64,000 nucleotides of DNA, taken from the NCBI RefSeq assembly GCF_000756615.1, contig NZ_CP009288.1, positions 62,001 to 126,000 of the forward strand. The letters are read 5' to 3'. Origin of the DNA: Paenibacillus durus (GTDB lineage: Bacteria; Bacillota; Bacilli; Paenibacillales; Paenibacillaceae). Below, piece after piece: positions 29,502 to 37,963 of this stretch. Within the stretch, counting starts at the first letter, position 1; every line of letters begins with the position of its first letter. Position numbers and translations under genes: made by a program. A model generated the notes under the pieces. That model saw nothing but the letters and a program-made list of their open reading frames with translations. It was not told the origin of the DNA and ran no database searches.

Positions 29502-30593
29502 ATGTTTAAAAAGTGGGGCCTTTCCGCAGCGGCGATGCTGCTTGCGGCAGCCGTAGTTTTGCCTGGTTGCGGAAGCAAGCAGCAAGAGCCAAAGGAAGCG
29601 CTGCAGGGTGCTGCCAGCAAGATGGCTACGATGACTTCATATGAAATGAAGAGCAAGGTGGTTATCAACAATCTGACGATCGATGCGTCAACTGAAGCAT
29701 CCGATGCAATGACCACGCAGGTGCTCAGCATGCTCAAGAACGCGGAGATTACGGTCGATGGCGTGTACCAAGCAGATCCGATGCAGACGGAATTGACGCT
29801 GGTGCTGAATTTAAAAGGCGATATGGCGATGAGCTTTACCGTTCCGATGGTGATGACGGCGGAGAAGCTGTATGTGAAGATTCCAAGCATTCCGTTCCTT
29901 CCTATTCCGGAAAATATTGTTGGCAAGTTCGTGATGCTTGATCTGAAGAAGCTTGCCGAACAGGAAGGCGCCGAATTTAATCCCGGTATGCTGGATACGC
30001 AGAAGACCCAAAAGCTATCCAACGAGATTTTGAGCGCACTGCTGGCGGAATATGACGAGAGCAAGTATTTTAAAGACATCGATGCCAAAGATGCGAAACT
30101 TCCAGAAGGTGTTGACGCCAAACAGGTGATCCAGTTCCAGATTACCAATGATAATGTGAAGGAAGCCACTACTATCTTTGTGAATAATGTGCTTCCGAAA
30201 ATTCTTGATATTCTGTCCAAGGAGGAGTATAAGAGCGCGCTCCAAATCGACCAGAAGCAGTTGGACGAAGTAAAATCTGAACTGCAGAACGGCGAGAAGA
30301 AAGCGGAGTTCGACAAAGAACTGGCTAAGCTGGATCAATATCTGACCATAAATCAGTTCAATTTCAACACCGCGATCAACAAGGATGATTTTCCGGTATA
30401 TCAGGATCTGACCGTTGACGTTAACGTAAACAATCCGGATGACGGCACGAAGGTAGGGCTGTCGCTGACCGGCAGCACTCAATACAGCAAGATCAACGAG
30501 AAGCCGACATTCAAAATCGGTATCCCGCAAGGCGACAATGTTATTACCGAGGAAGAGCTGCAGCAGCAGTTCAGCACACTGGGTACCAACTAA
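29502..30593 (+). CDS. Secreted lipoprotein, LppX/DUF6612-like
   Basis: Lipoprotein signal with basic MFKKWG, hydrophobic AAAMLLAAAVV and lipobox LPGC at about residue 24, so the mature protein is attached to the outer face of the membrane. The ~340-residue body is strand-rich with SYEMKSKVVINNLTI, MAMSFTVPMVMTAEKLYVKIP and the C-terminal VDVNVNNPDDGTKVGLSLTGSTQYSKIN; this pattern resembles the DUF6612/LppX-type fold that binds hydrophobic ligands, but I cannot confirm it. A start at 29457 is in frame, but GAGGAGAG fits ATG 29502, and only that start gives a proper signal peptide. Terminated by a strong hairpin. Confidence 0.75.
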   Translation: MFKKWGLSAAAMLLAAAVVLPGCGSKQQEPKEALQGAASKMATMTSYEMKSKVVINNLTIDASTEASDAMTTQVLSMLKNAEITVDGVYQADPMQTELTLVLNLKGDMAMSFTVPMVMTAEKLYVKIPSIPFLPIPENIVGKFVMLDLKKLAEQEGAEFNPGMLDTQKTQKLSNEILSALLAEYDESKYFKDIDAKDAKLPEGVDAKQVIQFQITNDNVKEATTIFVNNVLPKILDILSKEEYKSALQIDQKQLDEVKSELQNGEKKAEFDKELAKLDQYLTINQFNFNTAINKDDFPVYQDLTVDVNVNNPDDGTKVGLSLTGSTQYSKINEKPTFKIGIPQGDNVITEEELQQQFSTLGTN

Positions 30594-30611
30594 GCAAGAA
30601 GCACTGAACCC

Positions 30612-30657
30612 CCAACAGCCCCGTCAAAGCGTAAGAGCTTTGTACGGGGCTGTTTTA
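30612..30657 (+). terminator. Terminator after the lipoprotein gene
   Basis: AACAGCCCCGT ... ACGGGGCTGTT with an inner CAAAGC/GCTTTG pairing and TTTT tail. Confidence 0.85.
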
Positions 30658-30691
30658 AGATTAAGGAATTTATAAGTTTCAACTTCTTCGA

Positions 30692-31270
30692 TTATATCGG
30701 CCGATTTCCCTGGGAGGTTACCTCGTCTGCCAAAAGGGCGTAGGTCCGGTGGTCCTGCCACTGTCCATCAATCTTAAGAAAACGGCGGGCTATCCCTTCC
30801 ACCTGGAAGCCGTTCTTCTCCAAGACTCTTCTGGAGGCATCATTTTGTAAGAGAATGGCAGCTTGCAGCCGGTGCAGACCGAGTGACTGAAAGGCATAGT
30901 TCGCCGCCAGGCCGACAGCCCCTGTCATGTAGCCCCGTCCTTGCTGGGCATGATCGATAAAATAGCCAAGATCGGCGAATTGGCCCACCCCGCGCACAAT
31001 ATTGTTGATTGTAATCTGTCCGATCAAACGTTTCTCTTCAGAGGAATAGATGCCGAACATGTACGCTCTGTCCAGCTCCTCTTCCTCCATTCGCTGAAGA
31101 ATGAGACGCTTCTGTCCCGTTAGTGTAAAGAAGCTTTCTTCCCTCTTAGGCTCGTAGCGGCTGTGGACGCTGCGGTTGCGTAAGCGCAGTTCCAGCAGGC
31201 TCTCCGCGTTCTGAGGCCGAATCGGGGCCAGATAAATACCTACCGATTGATTAGTTAAATTGAAAGACAT
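30692..31270 (-). CDS. GNAT acetyltransferase, RimJ/RimL type
   Basis: 192 residues. The acetyl-CoA loop appears as QQGRGYMTGAVGLAANYAF (about 113-131), preceded by IGQITINNIVRG and FADLGYFIDH and followed by LHRLQAAILLQNDASRRVLEKNGFQVEG, the classic RimJ/RimL ending. Likely acetylates a protein N terminus or small amine; the substrate cannot be read. The gene starts 6 bases after the tadA stop on the same strand, with GGGAGG upstream, so the two form an operon. Confidence 0.85.
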   Translation of the reverse strand: MSFNLTNQSVGIYLAPIRPQNAESLLELRLRNRSVHSRYEPKREESFFTLTGQKRLILQRMEEEELDRAYMFGIYSSEEKRLIGQITINNIVRGVGQFADLGYFIDHAQQGRGYMTGAVGLAANYAFQSLGLHRLQAAILLQNDASRRVLEKNGFQVEGIARRFLKIDGQWQDHRTYALLADEVTSQGNRPI

Positions 31271-31276
31271 TGCCGC

Positions 31277-31795
31277 TTATTCCTCCCTGGCGCTCTTTTG
31301 TAGGCGTACCTGCCGCAGCCGGCGGAAGAAGGATGTGAGGAGTTCTGCGCATTCTTCCCGCATGATGCCGGATATGACTTCGGTCCGGTGATTGAACCGC
31401 GGTTCCTCCAGCAGATTCATTAATGTGCCTGCGCAGCCCGCCTTGGGATCAGGCGTGCCGTACACGGTGAGCGGAACCCTCGATTGTACGATTGCTCCAG
31501 CGCACATCGGACATGGTTCGAGTGTAACGTATAAGGTGCATTCCAGCAGGCGCCAAGAGTTCAGCGCGGCGCTGGCTTCCCGAATCGCCACCATTTCCGC
31601 ATGCGCGGTGGAATCCATTGTCGTTTCGCGCAAATTATACCCTCTTCCGATAATTTCGCCCCGCCGGACGATGACCGCACCGATCGGAACTTCGCCCAGC
31701 GCCTCCGCTTTGCGCGCTTCCGCGATTGCCTCGCTCATCCAGCGCTCATGTTCTTTCTGCTGCCCAAGGCATGTTCCGTTCTCGCAATTGTCCAA
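31277..31795 (-). CDS. tadA: tRNA-specific adenosine deaminase TadA
   Basis: Deaminates A34 of tRNA-Arg(ACG) to inosine. Zinc deaminase motifs: HAE in STAHAEMVAIREA and PCPMC in LEPCPMCAGAI. EVPIGAVIVRRGEIIGRGYN and GCAGTLMNLLEEPRFNHRTEV are also typical. The frame is open to an ATG at 31843, but AAAGGAAG lies 5-8 bases before an in-frame TTG at 31795, giving 172 residues, nearer the family length. In B. subtilis tadA is also near serS/dnaX; dnaX is not seen here. Confidence 0.92.
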   Translation of the reverse strand: MDNCENGTCLGQQKEHERWMSEAIAEARKAEALGEVPIGAVIVRRGEIIGRGYNLRETTMDSTAHAEMVAIREASAALNSWRLLECTLYVTLEPCPMCAGAIVQSRVPLTVYGTPDPKAGCAGTLMNLLEEPRFNHRTEVISGIMREECAELLTSFFRRLRQVRLQKSAREE

Positions 31796-31858
31796 GATAC
31801 TCTTCCTTTCCGCTCCGGGCCGGATTGTTCTACGAACGAGCATTCGTTCTTAACAAAT

Positions 31859-31952
31859 TGTGAATAACTCTGTGGAAAACCCGGTTGTTGTCCACAGTTT
31901 TATACACATGAGGGATGTTGATTTTGTTCATATGTGAATAACCTGTGGACGG
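31859..31952. promoter_or_regulatory. DnaA-box cluster between tadA and the sensor kinase
   Basis: Within 94 bases: three exact TTATNCACA boxes (minus strand at 31859-31867 and 31933-31941, plus strand TTATACACA at 31900-31908), two single-mismatch boxes (31871-31879 minus, TTGTCCACA 31888-31896 plus) and a weaker one at 31944-31952. The first and last pairs repeat TGTGAATAAC..TGTGGA. No dnaA or dnaN is in the window, so this is not obviously oriC; it may titrate DnaA or control the flanking divergent genes. Confidence 0.65.
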
Positions 31953-32023
31953 TTTCTATCCTATTGTAGAGAAAGAGTCGGCGGTTTTCAATATTCGATA
32001 AACGGAAAGCTTCATATAAATCC

Positions 32024-32052
32024 TTTTCAAATGGGTGGGCAAAAGGTATGAT
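32024..32052 (+). promoter_or_regulatory. Candidate promoter of the PAS sensor kinase
   Basis: TTTTCA (32024-32029), 17-base spacer, TATGAT (32047-32052), 53 bases before the TTG start. Confidence 0.5.
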
Positions 32053-32105
32053 ATTTATTGAATGATCGGTTGATTTACCAGTCCTTTAAGAGGTGAATAA
32101 GAAGT

Positions 32106-34427
32106 TTGTCCATAAAAACGAAGCTTTCGGCAATTATTTTTGGCTCCGTGCTGCTCATTTTGGCGTTGAATTTGACCCTTAATTCCTATGCAACTCGCAA
32201 TAATATGCGAAGCGAGATCGAGAGAAATATGAAGACGGCGGCCATGCAGATTGCGGTTTCCGTAGAACAGAGTAATTACAGCTCCAAATATGCAGAACAT
32301 TTGCTGGCGCAAAACTTGCGGATAGCTGCTATTTTAATATCCCAAGAATTGGACCCGGATATCGTAAACGTTTCGAATGCCGAGTTGAAGGCTCTGGCCT
32401 CGAAAGTGGGCGTTTCCAATATATCGCTGCTTGTCAGAACCAAGGATAACATTGTAGTTAAGAAATCTTCCGACCCCAAAGAACGCGACTTACCCACAAA
32501 AGGCTGGGGATATTGGTATACGGCTTTTGTCGACCTGTTCGAAGGACGGGAAGTATCGGTAGCCAAAGGGCAGAGGATGGAGCATTTCTGGTCCGGTCCT
32601 TTTGAATACTCTTCCTCGAACCCCGAGTTCATCGAGAAATGGGGCTATTACTTTGACGGGCGAAGCAATTACATTATCGACCCGTATATTCGCAGCACTT
32701 CAATCAGCGACTATGTTAGAATAATGAGTCCGGAAGAAATTGTGAAGCAGACCATGAAGGTTAACCCTGATATTTTGGAGATTACGGGCATCAATCCCTC
32801 CACATTCGGCTCTTCCACCATGGCTCCGGACGGAACAGACAGCGTAAATGTCAAACTGCGCAATCGGCCGATCATGTACGGCACCTATCGTTTCGGTAAC
32901 GTAGAGCAGGATAAACATGCGGTGCAGCAAGCTTTGGCTAAACAAGAGCCCGTCATGATGGATACGATGGTGCGCGGAGCAAGGGTGCTCAAGAGCTTTA
33001 TTCCTGTTACCCTGCCGGATTCAGGCGCCTATGTCATTAGCGTGGTGATCGACTACTCGGTTATCTCTTCGGTTATTAAGGAACAATTGTGGAATAACAT
33101 CCGGATTTCTCTCCTGCTGCTTGCGGTCTTCCTGGGGGGAAGCTACATCGTGGCAGGCTTTATTATTCGGCCCATTCAGGCAATACTTGCCAAAGTTCAG
33201 GATGTGTCCCGTGGAAAGTTCGAGCCGCCGCTTGAGGTAGGAAGCAGAGATGAACTGGGGCAGCTGGCGCTGCGGATCAACGCGATGACGCGGAATCTTG
33301 CCCTGCACACAAGCCGGCTCAGGCAGACAGTGGAGGAGAACCGGAAGGTAAAAGAGCATCTGGAGTCGGTAATTAACGGCACTTCCGATGCGATTCATAC
33401 GGCGGATATGAGCGGAACAGTGATAAGCGTGAACCGGGCTTTTGAAGAGCTGTATGGTTGGAAGGAGCGGGAGGTCGTGGGAAGCACCATCCGTCTCGTC
33501 CCTGACTCCGTGCTGAAAGAAGAGGAGACCCGGCTTCAGTGGCTAATCAAGGGGGCACATCTGGCTCCGACCGAGACGCTTCGATTGAAACGGGACGGGA
33601 GCGTAGTTGAAGTCAGCGTAAGCACCTCGGTTATACGGGACGAAGAGGGCAAGCCGGTGTCCTTCGTGCATGTTTCCCGCGACATGACGGAGCGCAACCG
33701 GATGGAAGAGCTATTGAGACAATCCGAGAAGCTTACTACCGTCGGCCAGCTTGCCGCCGGTGTGGCGCATGAAATCCGGAATCCGCTGACGACGCTCCGG
33801 GGATTTTTACAGCTGCAGAGGGAGAAAAATATGCTTGTCCCCCTGCATGTGGATTTGATGCTCTCTGAGCTGGAGCGGATCAATCTGATCGTCAGCGAAT
33901 TTCTTATATTGGCCAAGCCGCAGGCGGTGCGGTTTCAGCAAAAGGACGTCCGCCATGTTCTGCATGATGTGATCTCCTTGCTGGACAGTCAGGCTCATTT
34001 GCATAATATCGAGGTTAAGGACCGGTTTGAAGTAAGTCCGGCAATGGTACACTGTGAAGAGAACCAGTTGAAGCAGGTATTTATCAATATTATCAAAAAC
34101 GGGATTGAGTCGATGTCTTCGGGTGGAACGATAACGCTCGAGCAGAAACGGATCGGAGATTCCATCGTTATTGTCATTACCGATGAGGGGGAAGGCATAC
34201 CCGAGAATATTTTGCCGAAGCTGGGTCAGCCGTTCTTTTCCAATAAGGAGACGGGCACGGGACTTGGCCTGATGATCAGCCAGCGGATTATCCAAGCGCA
34301 TAAAGGAATGATGGAGATTGAAAGTCAGGTCGGGCGGGGAACCTCGGTAACGATTGTGCTGCCGGCAGCCAAAGAGAGTGCGGAACCTATCAATGAGGAG
34401 ACGGGCGATGGAAAAGAAACGGAGTGA
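32106..34427 (+). CDS. Membrane PAS-domain sensor histidine kinase
   Basis: 773 residues in order: membrane helix (~8-28), large extracellular sensor (~30-320), second helix (SLLLLAVFLGGSYIVAGFII near 335), HAMP (~355-410, RPIQAILAKVQDVSRGKF), PAS/PAC (~425-545, with SDAIHTADMSGTVISVNRAFEELYG), HisKA with phosphoacceptor GVAHEIRNPLTTLRGFLQLQ (His near 557), and HATPase with N box IIKNGIES, DEGEGIP and GTGLGLMIS. The H-box matches KinA/KinB-like sporulation kinases, and spo0F is in this window, but the partner is not shown by context: no response regulator is adjacent. TTG start after AAGAGGTG. Overlaps the next gene. Confidence 0.88.
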   Translation: MSIKTKLSAIIFGSVLLILALNLTLNSYATRNNMRSEIERNMKTAAMQIAVSVEQSNYSSKYAEHLLAQNLRIAAILISQELDPDIVNVSNAELKALASKVGVSNISLLVRTKDNIVVKKSSDPKERDLPTKGWGYWYTAFVDLFEGREVSVAKGQRMEHFWSGPFEYSSSNPEFIEKWGYYFDGRSNYIIDPYIRSTSISDYVRIMSPEEIVKQTMKVNPDILEITGINPSTFGSSTMAPDGTDSVNVKLRNRPIMYGTYRFGNVEQDKHAVQQALAKQEPVMMDTMVRGARVLKSFIPVTLPDSGAYVISVVIDYSVISSVIKEQLWNNIRISLLLLAVFLGGSYIVAGFIIRPIQAILAKVQDVSRGKFEPPLEVGSRDELGQLALRINAMTRNLALHTSRLRQTVEENRKVKEHLESVINGTSDAIHTADMSGTVISVNRAFEELYGWKEREVVGSTIRLVPDSVLKEEETRLQWLIKGAHLAPTETLRLKRDGSVVEVSVSTSVIRDEEGKPVSFVHVSRDMTERNRMEELLRQSEKLTTVGQLAAGVAHEIRNPLTTLRGFLQLQREKNMLVPLHVDLMLSELERINLIVSEFLILAKPQAVRFQQKDVRHVLHDVISLLDSQAHLHNIEVKDRFEVSPAMVHCEENQLKQVFINIIKNGIESMSSGGTITLEQKRIGDSIVIVITDEGEGIPENILPKLGQPFFSNKETGTGLGLMISQRIIQAHKGMMEIESQVGRGTSVTIVLPAAKESAEPINEETGDGKETE

Positions 34428-35140
34428 CAAATACCAGCATGAGAATTAACAAGTTTATCAGCGAGACCGGCTTCTGCTCACGGCGTGAGGCGGACAAACT
34501 GGTGGAAAGCGGCCGGGTGACCATTAATGGCGAACGGGCCGTGCTCGGCAGCCAGGCTGAGGCGGGAGATGATGTGCGCATAGATGGAAAAAGACTATTG
34601 AGTGAATCCAAGACCGTCTATATCGCCCTGAACAAGCCGGTAGGCATAACCTCCACGACAGAGAGTCATATTAAAGGGAATATCGTTGATTTTGTCGGGC
34701 ATCATGAGCGGATCTTCCCAATCGGACGGCTGGATAAGGATTCGGAAGGACTGATCCTGCTGACCAACGACGGGGATATTGTCAACAAAATACTGCGTGC
34801 TGAAGGCCGGCATGAGAAGGAATATGTCGTCACCGTCGACCGCCCGATTACACCTTCCTTTATCGCCGGAATGTCCAGCGGGGTAAAGATTCTCGGAGCG
34901 AAGACACTGCCCTGCCAGGTTACCCGGATAACGGAGCGGGTATTCCGCATTGTTCTGACCGAAGGCAAGAACCGGCAGATCCGCCGGATGTGCAGTGCTT
35001 TCGGGTATGAAGTCCGGCGGCTGCAGCGCATCCGAATCATGAATATCCGCTTAGGCAGCCTGCAGGTAGGCGCATGGCGCGATCTGACAACAGCGGAGAA
35101 GGCGGAGCTTGGAGATATGCTAAGCTACAAGCTTCTGTAA
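34424..35140 (+). CDS. 23S rRNA pseudouridine synthase, RluF/RluB type
   Basis: N-terminal S4 RNA-binding domain (MRINKFISETGFCSRREADKL), then the RsuA/RluB catalytic domain: NKPVGITSTTE, the catalytic-Asp motif FPIGRLDKDSEGLILLTNDG (Asp near residue 101) and KNRQIRRMCSAFGYEVRRLQRIRIMNI. The order and length (~235) best fit RluF, which modifies 23S U2604 in E. coli; RluB-like specificity is possible. The GTG at 34424 overlaps the kinase stop; ATG 34439 gives the more standard N terminus and is an equally good start. Confidence 0.85.
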   Translation: MTNTSMRINKFISETGFCSRREADKLVESGRVTINGERAVLGSQAEAGDDVRIDGKRLLSESKTVYIALNKPVGITSTTESHIKGNIVDFVGHHERIFPIGRLDKDSEGLILLTNDGDIVNKILRAEGRHEKEYVVTVDRPITPSFIAGMSSGVKILGAKTLPCQVTRITERVFRIVLTEGKNRQIRRMCSAFGYEVRRLQRIRIMNIRLGSLQVGAWRDLTTAEKAELGDMLSYKLL

Positions 35141-35182
35141 AAGAACGGAGTGCCGCTGCTGCAAGCGATATCCTGCACACAA

Positions 35183-35235
35183 ATAAAGAGCTGTTTTCAA
35201 CCCTAATGCAGGCGGTTGAGAACAGCTCTTTTTAG
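35183..35235. terminator. Terminator between rluF-like gene and motB
   Basis: AAGAGCTGTTTTCAACC ... GGTTGAGAACAGCTCTT with TTTTT on the plus strand and an A-run on the other side, so it can end both converging transcripts. Confidence 0.85.
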
Positions 35236-35260
35236 TGAACGAATTCCTCGTAATTGATCA

Positions 35261-36067
35261 TCATTTGGCGGATGGCGGGTTTCCCTTATTTTCCTGATAC
35301 TTACGGATAACAGCCACTTCTACCCGGCGGTTCTTGGCCCGTCCCGCCGCGGTTGAGTTGGTGGCAATCGGATGGTATTCCCCATAACCAATCACGCTGA
35401 ATTTCTCCGGATTCAGATAAGGATTCACCAGCAAAATCTTCATGAACTGCAGGGCGCGGTTAGCACTGAGGTCCCAGTTGGAAGAGTATTCGCTGTTGGA
35501 GATCGGAATATTATCCGTAAATCCTTGAACGATCACATCATAATTGGGGAACTGCTGCAGCATTTGTGAGATGGCTCTTGCGAGCTGCTGCGATTCCGGC
35601 TTGACTCTAGCTTGTCCGGAGGCGAATAGAGCATTGTCACTGATCGTAATCGTGAGCTGTGATTGATTCAGCTTCGTGCTTAGCAAATTGGTAAGGCCGT
35701 TATTCTGGATATACTGGTCGAACTGCTGCTTGAGCTTCTCCAGATCTTCCTGCTCCTTTTGACGCAGCTTGGCAATTTCCGATTCGCCGAGGCTCTTATC
35801 GACAACATTATCCATTTTATCAGCTTTGCCCGCATCCAGGTTGCCGTTGGTAGGAGACATTGACGAATAATCCAGCACGCCAGACCCTCCGTTAAGGGCA
35901 CTGCTGAAGGCTTGGGCCATCTCCTCGAATTTCTTCGCGTCCGTCGCACTCATGGCATACAGCACAAGAAACAGGGCGACCAAGAGCGTCATCAGGTCGG
36001 AATAGGGAAGGAGCCATGATTCGTCGGCATGCTCCTCATGCTCCTCGTGTCTGGCCTTTTTAGTCAC
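35261..36067 (-). CDS. motB: Flagellar stator protein MotB
   Basis: Peptidoglycan-anchored half of the ion-driven stator. A short cytoplasmic tail is followed by the single membrane helix WLLPYSDLMTLLVALFLVLYA, carrying the ion-binding Asp (SDLMT), a plug/linker, and a C-terminal OmpA-like domain (VQGFTDNIPIS, NWDLSANRALQFM, YGEYHPIATN, AGRAKNRRVEVAV). GTG 36067 is chosen over GTG 36076 because AAGGAAGG is 8 bases upstream; it overlaps the motA stop. 268 residues. The absence of other flagellar genes nearby is normal for Bacilli. Confidence 0.93.
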   Translation of the reverse strand: MTKKARHEEHEEHADESWLLPYSDLMTLLVALFLVLYAMSATDAKKFEEMAQAFSSALNGGSGVLDYSSMSPTNGNLDAGKADKMDNVVDKSLGESEIAKLRQKEQEDLEKLKQQFDQYIQNNGLTNLLSTKLNQSQLTITISDNALFASGQARVKPESQQLARAISQMLQQFPNYDVIVQGFTDNIPISNSEYSSNWDLSANRALQFMKILLVNPYLNPEKFSVIGYGEYHPIATNSTAAGRAKNRRVEVAVIRKYQENKGNPPSAK

Positions 36068-36854
36068 CCGAAGCACCTTCCTTCTTGTTCAGCTTGTCGC
36101 GCTCCAAAGGTGTCAGAAACACGGAAAGCTTCTGGTTAATCGCAATGGTGGATACTCCCGACTGGATAGACAGGAGACCCTCAAGCATCATCATTCTGAT
36201 TTGAATTTCCTGTTTAGAGAGCCGCTTGAGCTTATTGGACATCGGATGCCACAGCACATAACCGGTAAAGATACCGAGCAGCGTTGCGATAAAGGCCGCG
36301 CCGATCGCATGCGCCAGTTTCTCCATCGCGCTCATGTCCGCCAGAGCGGCGATCAGGCCGATAACGGCGCCAAGCACCCCGAGAGTAGGAGCATACATGC
36401 CGGCCTGGGAGAAGATAAGCGCGCCGACTTTATGACGCTCTTCGGTCGCATGGATATCCTCAAGCAGCACATCTCTGACAAACTCCTGGTCGTTGCCGTC
36501 GATAATCATCCGCATGCCGCTCCGCAGAAAATCATCCTGAATCTCTTCCACTTTGGACTCCAGCGCCAGCAGGCCCTCCCGCCGGGTAATGGAGGCCCAA
36601 TCCATGAACATGGAGATGACCTCGCCTTTATCAATCAGCTTCTTCCCGCCGAAAAACAAAATTTTGAACAGTTTCGGAACTTTTTTGATTTCCGACATTG
36701 GAAAGGCCATAAATACGGAAGCGGCGGTACCTACCAAAATAATCGTAAAGGCGGCGTAGTTTTTGAGGGCGATTATCGGCGCTCCTTTGAGATACATACC
36801 AAAAACGACTGCTACGATACCAAGCACTAATCCAATAATTGATGAAATTTGCAT
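36060..36854 (-). CDS. motA: Flagellar stator protein MotA
   Basis: Four-helix membrane protein that surrounds MotB and couples ion flow to torque. N-terminal helix IIGLVLGIVAVVFGMYLKG, second helix NYAAFTIILVGTAASVFMAFP, a large cytoplasmic loop with MRMIIDGNDQEFVRDVLLEDI, and helices 3-4 with the conserved APTLGVLGAVIGLIAALADM and GAAFIATLLGIFTGYVLWHPM. 264 residues. GAGGTG precedes the ATG. Confidence 0.95.
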   Translation of the reverse strand: MQISSIIGLVLGIVAVVFGMYLKGAPIIALKNYAAFTIILVGTAASVFMAFPMSEIKKVPKLFKILFFGGKKLIDKGEVISMFMDWASITRREGLLALESKVEEIQDDFLRSGMRMIIDGNDQEFVRDVLLEDIHATEERHKVGALIFSQAGMYAPTLGVLGAVIGLIAALADMSAMEKLAHAIGAAFIATLLGIFTGYVLWHPMSNKLKRLSKQEIQIRMMMLEGLLSIQSGVSTIAINQKLSVFLTPLERDKLNKKEGASGD

Positions 36855-37025
36855 TGATACACCTCGTCCATGAGTTTTAATGATCTCGCCATGCCGCGTC
36901 TATCATCCATGAATGGCGGCGGGCCAATAGGCGAAGAACAATAAGGTCTATTCTTATTTATCGACAGCCCACCCTTTTTTGTGAAGGCATTTCGGCTATA
37001 ATGGATGAGGAAAGGAAATATTCAT

Positions 37026-37346
37026 ATGTCTATGAAGCGGAGTGATGGCGATATGGGCGTGAAGCACGGAAGAGATTATGGGGATATATTGCGCGATCTG
37101 ACGAGAGCGGTGGAGAGTATACCGGACAGTTATCTGTTTTTTGAGATGGAACCAGAAGAATGGCGGGAGCTGCCGAAGGAGTCGAAGCTGGAGGTATGGG
37201 AGGCGCTGGCTGAGGATTTATTCTTCGCTTTGGGGAATGAGCCGGTCATCCATGTCGGCAGCGGTGTCGTCATTTACGACAAGGAGGCGCACCGTATCAA
37301 TATTTTAGTCGGCGACGAGGATATGGAATCGGTCGAACTTATCTAA
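37026..37346 (+). CDS. Conserved-looking acidic protein of unknown function
   Basis: 106 residues from ATG 37026, which follows AGGAAAGGAA by about 9 bases; an upstream ATG at 37005 lies before the ribosome site. Soluble, acidic, no motif I can name: DILRDLTRAVESIPDSYLFF, EPEEWRELPKESKLEVWEAL, HVGSGVVIYDKEAHRINILVGDED. A TATAAT-like -10 (36997-37002) lies just upstream. Divergent from motA. Confidence 0.65.
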   Translation: MSMKRSDGDMGVKHGRDYGDILRDLTRAVESIPDSYLFFEMEPEEWRELPKESKLEVWEALAEDLFFALGNEPVIHVGSGVVIYDKEAHRINILVGDEDMESVELI

Positions 37347-37478
37347 TCCGATAAACGGATGGAAAACCCGCCGCATTTGCCCGGAGTCTGCGGTCCATGG
37401 TAAAATTGATTGTGCCCAAGGTTATAATTGCCGGGATTCAAGAATACATTAAACCGAAAAATAAACCTTTATCCTGGC

Positions 37479-37517
37479 GCATCCCTTGGACGAAAGAACC
37501 TGAGGGATGTTTTGTTT
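37479..37517 (+). terminator. Terminator or attenuator ahead of the PCD-like gene
   Basis: CATCCCTTGG (37480-37489) with CTGAGGGATG (37500-37509), then TTTTGTTT. It may end the upstream gene (133 bases away) or act in the leader of the next gene, whose start is 54 bases downstream. A TATAAT is at 37423-37428, but with no good -35. Confidence 0.6.
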
Positions 37518-37570
37518 AGCGAACGGGCTAAGGTAACGCGGGGGCTGTTTATCAAGGGAGGAAACATACA

Positions 37571-37864
37571 GTGCTATTAACCGATGGAGAACTGCGTGAG
37601 CAGGTAGGCAAGCTGGAAGGCTGGAAGCTGGAAAGTGGGGCCATGGTGCGCAAATATATGTTTAGCGATTTCATGAAAGGCATTGCGTTCGTGGACGAGG
37701 TCGCCACCATCTCGGAAGCGTTCGACCATCATCCGCATATTACAATCAATTATAAAACGGTAATCCTGCGGCTTGCGACAAGTGAGGAAGACGGCATCGG
37801 CATTACCGCGCTCGACGTACGCGAAGCCCACGAGTTTAACGAAGCATTTGAGAAGACCCGTTAA
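37571..37864 (+). CDS. Pterin-4a-carbinolamine dehydratase-like protein
   Basis: 97 residues with the PCD/DCoH pattern: WKLESGAMVRKYMFSDFMKGIAFVDEVA, then EAFDHHPHITINY with the two active-site histidines (53, 54), and TALDVREAHEFNEAFE at the end. PCD recycles oxidised tetrahydrobiopterin, usually for aromatic amino acid hydroxylases. The third family histidine, normally in a T-H pair about ten residues after the Tyr, is Ser71 here (LRLATSEED). So catalytic activity is uncertain. GTG start, GGGAGGA upstream. No hydroxylase gene nearby. Confidence 0.8.
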   Translation: MLLTDGELREQVGKLEGWKLESGAMVRKYMFSDFMKGIAFVDEVATISEAFDHHPHITINYKTVILRLATSEEDGIGITALDVREAHEFNEAFEKTR

Positions 37865-37899
37865 TTTTTGACAGCGGCAATAAGGGAAGATTTTTTTGA

Positions 37900-37954
37900 A
37901 AAATACGCCTCTGCGCCAGGAAAGCTTTAGCCTTCCTTCGCAGAGGCGTATTGT
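37900..37954. terminator. Bidirectional terminator between PCD-like and cytochrome genes
   Basis: AATACGCCTCTGCG / CGCAGAGGCGTATT, 14-bp stem; T-rich on the plus side of the right arm and A-rich before the left arm (TTTTTTTGAAAA), so it can serve both converging genes. Confidence 0.85.
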
Positions 37955-37963
37955 CTGTCATGG

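Noticed and set aside
31834..31849. LexA/SOS box near tadA (GAACGA-N4-TCGTTC)
   Set aside because: The SOS box needs GAAC-N4-GTTC; here GAAC and GTTC are 8 bases apart, so it does not fit.
31796..32105. Chromosomal origin oriC
   Set aside because: The DnaA-box cluster lacks dnaA, dnaN and rpmH and a clear AT-rich unwinding element, so it is listed as a DnaA-box cluster only.
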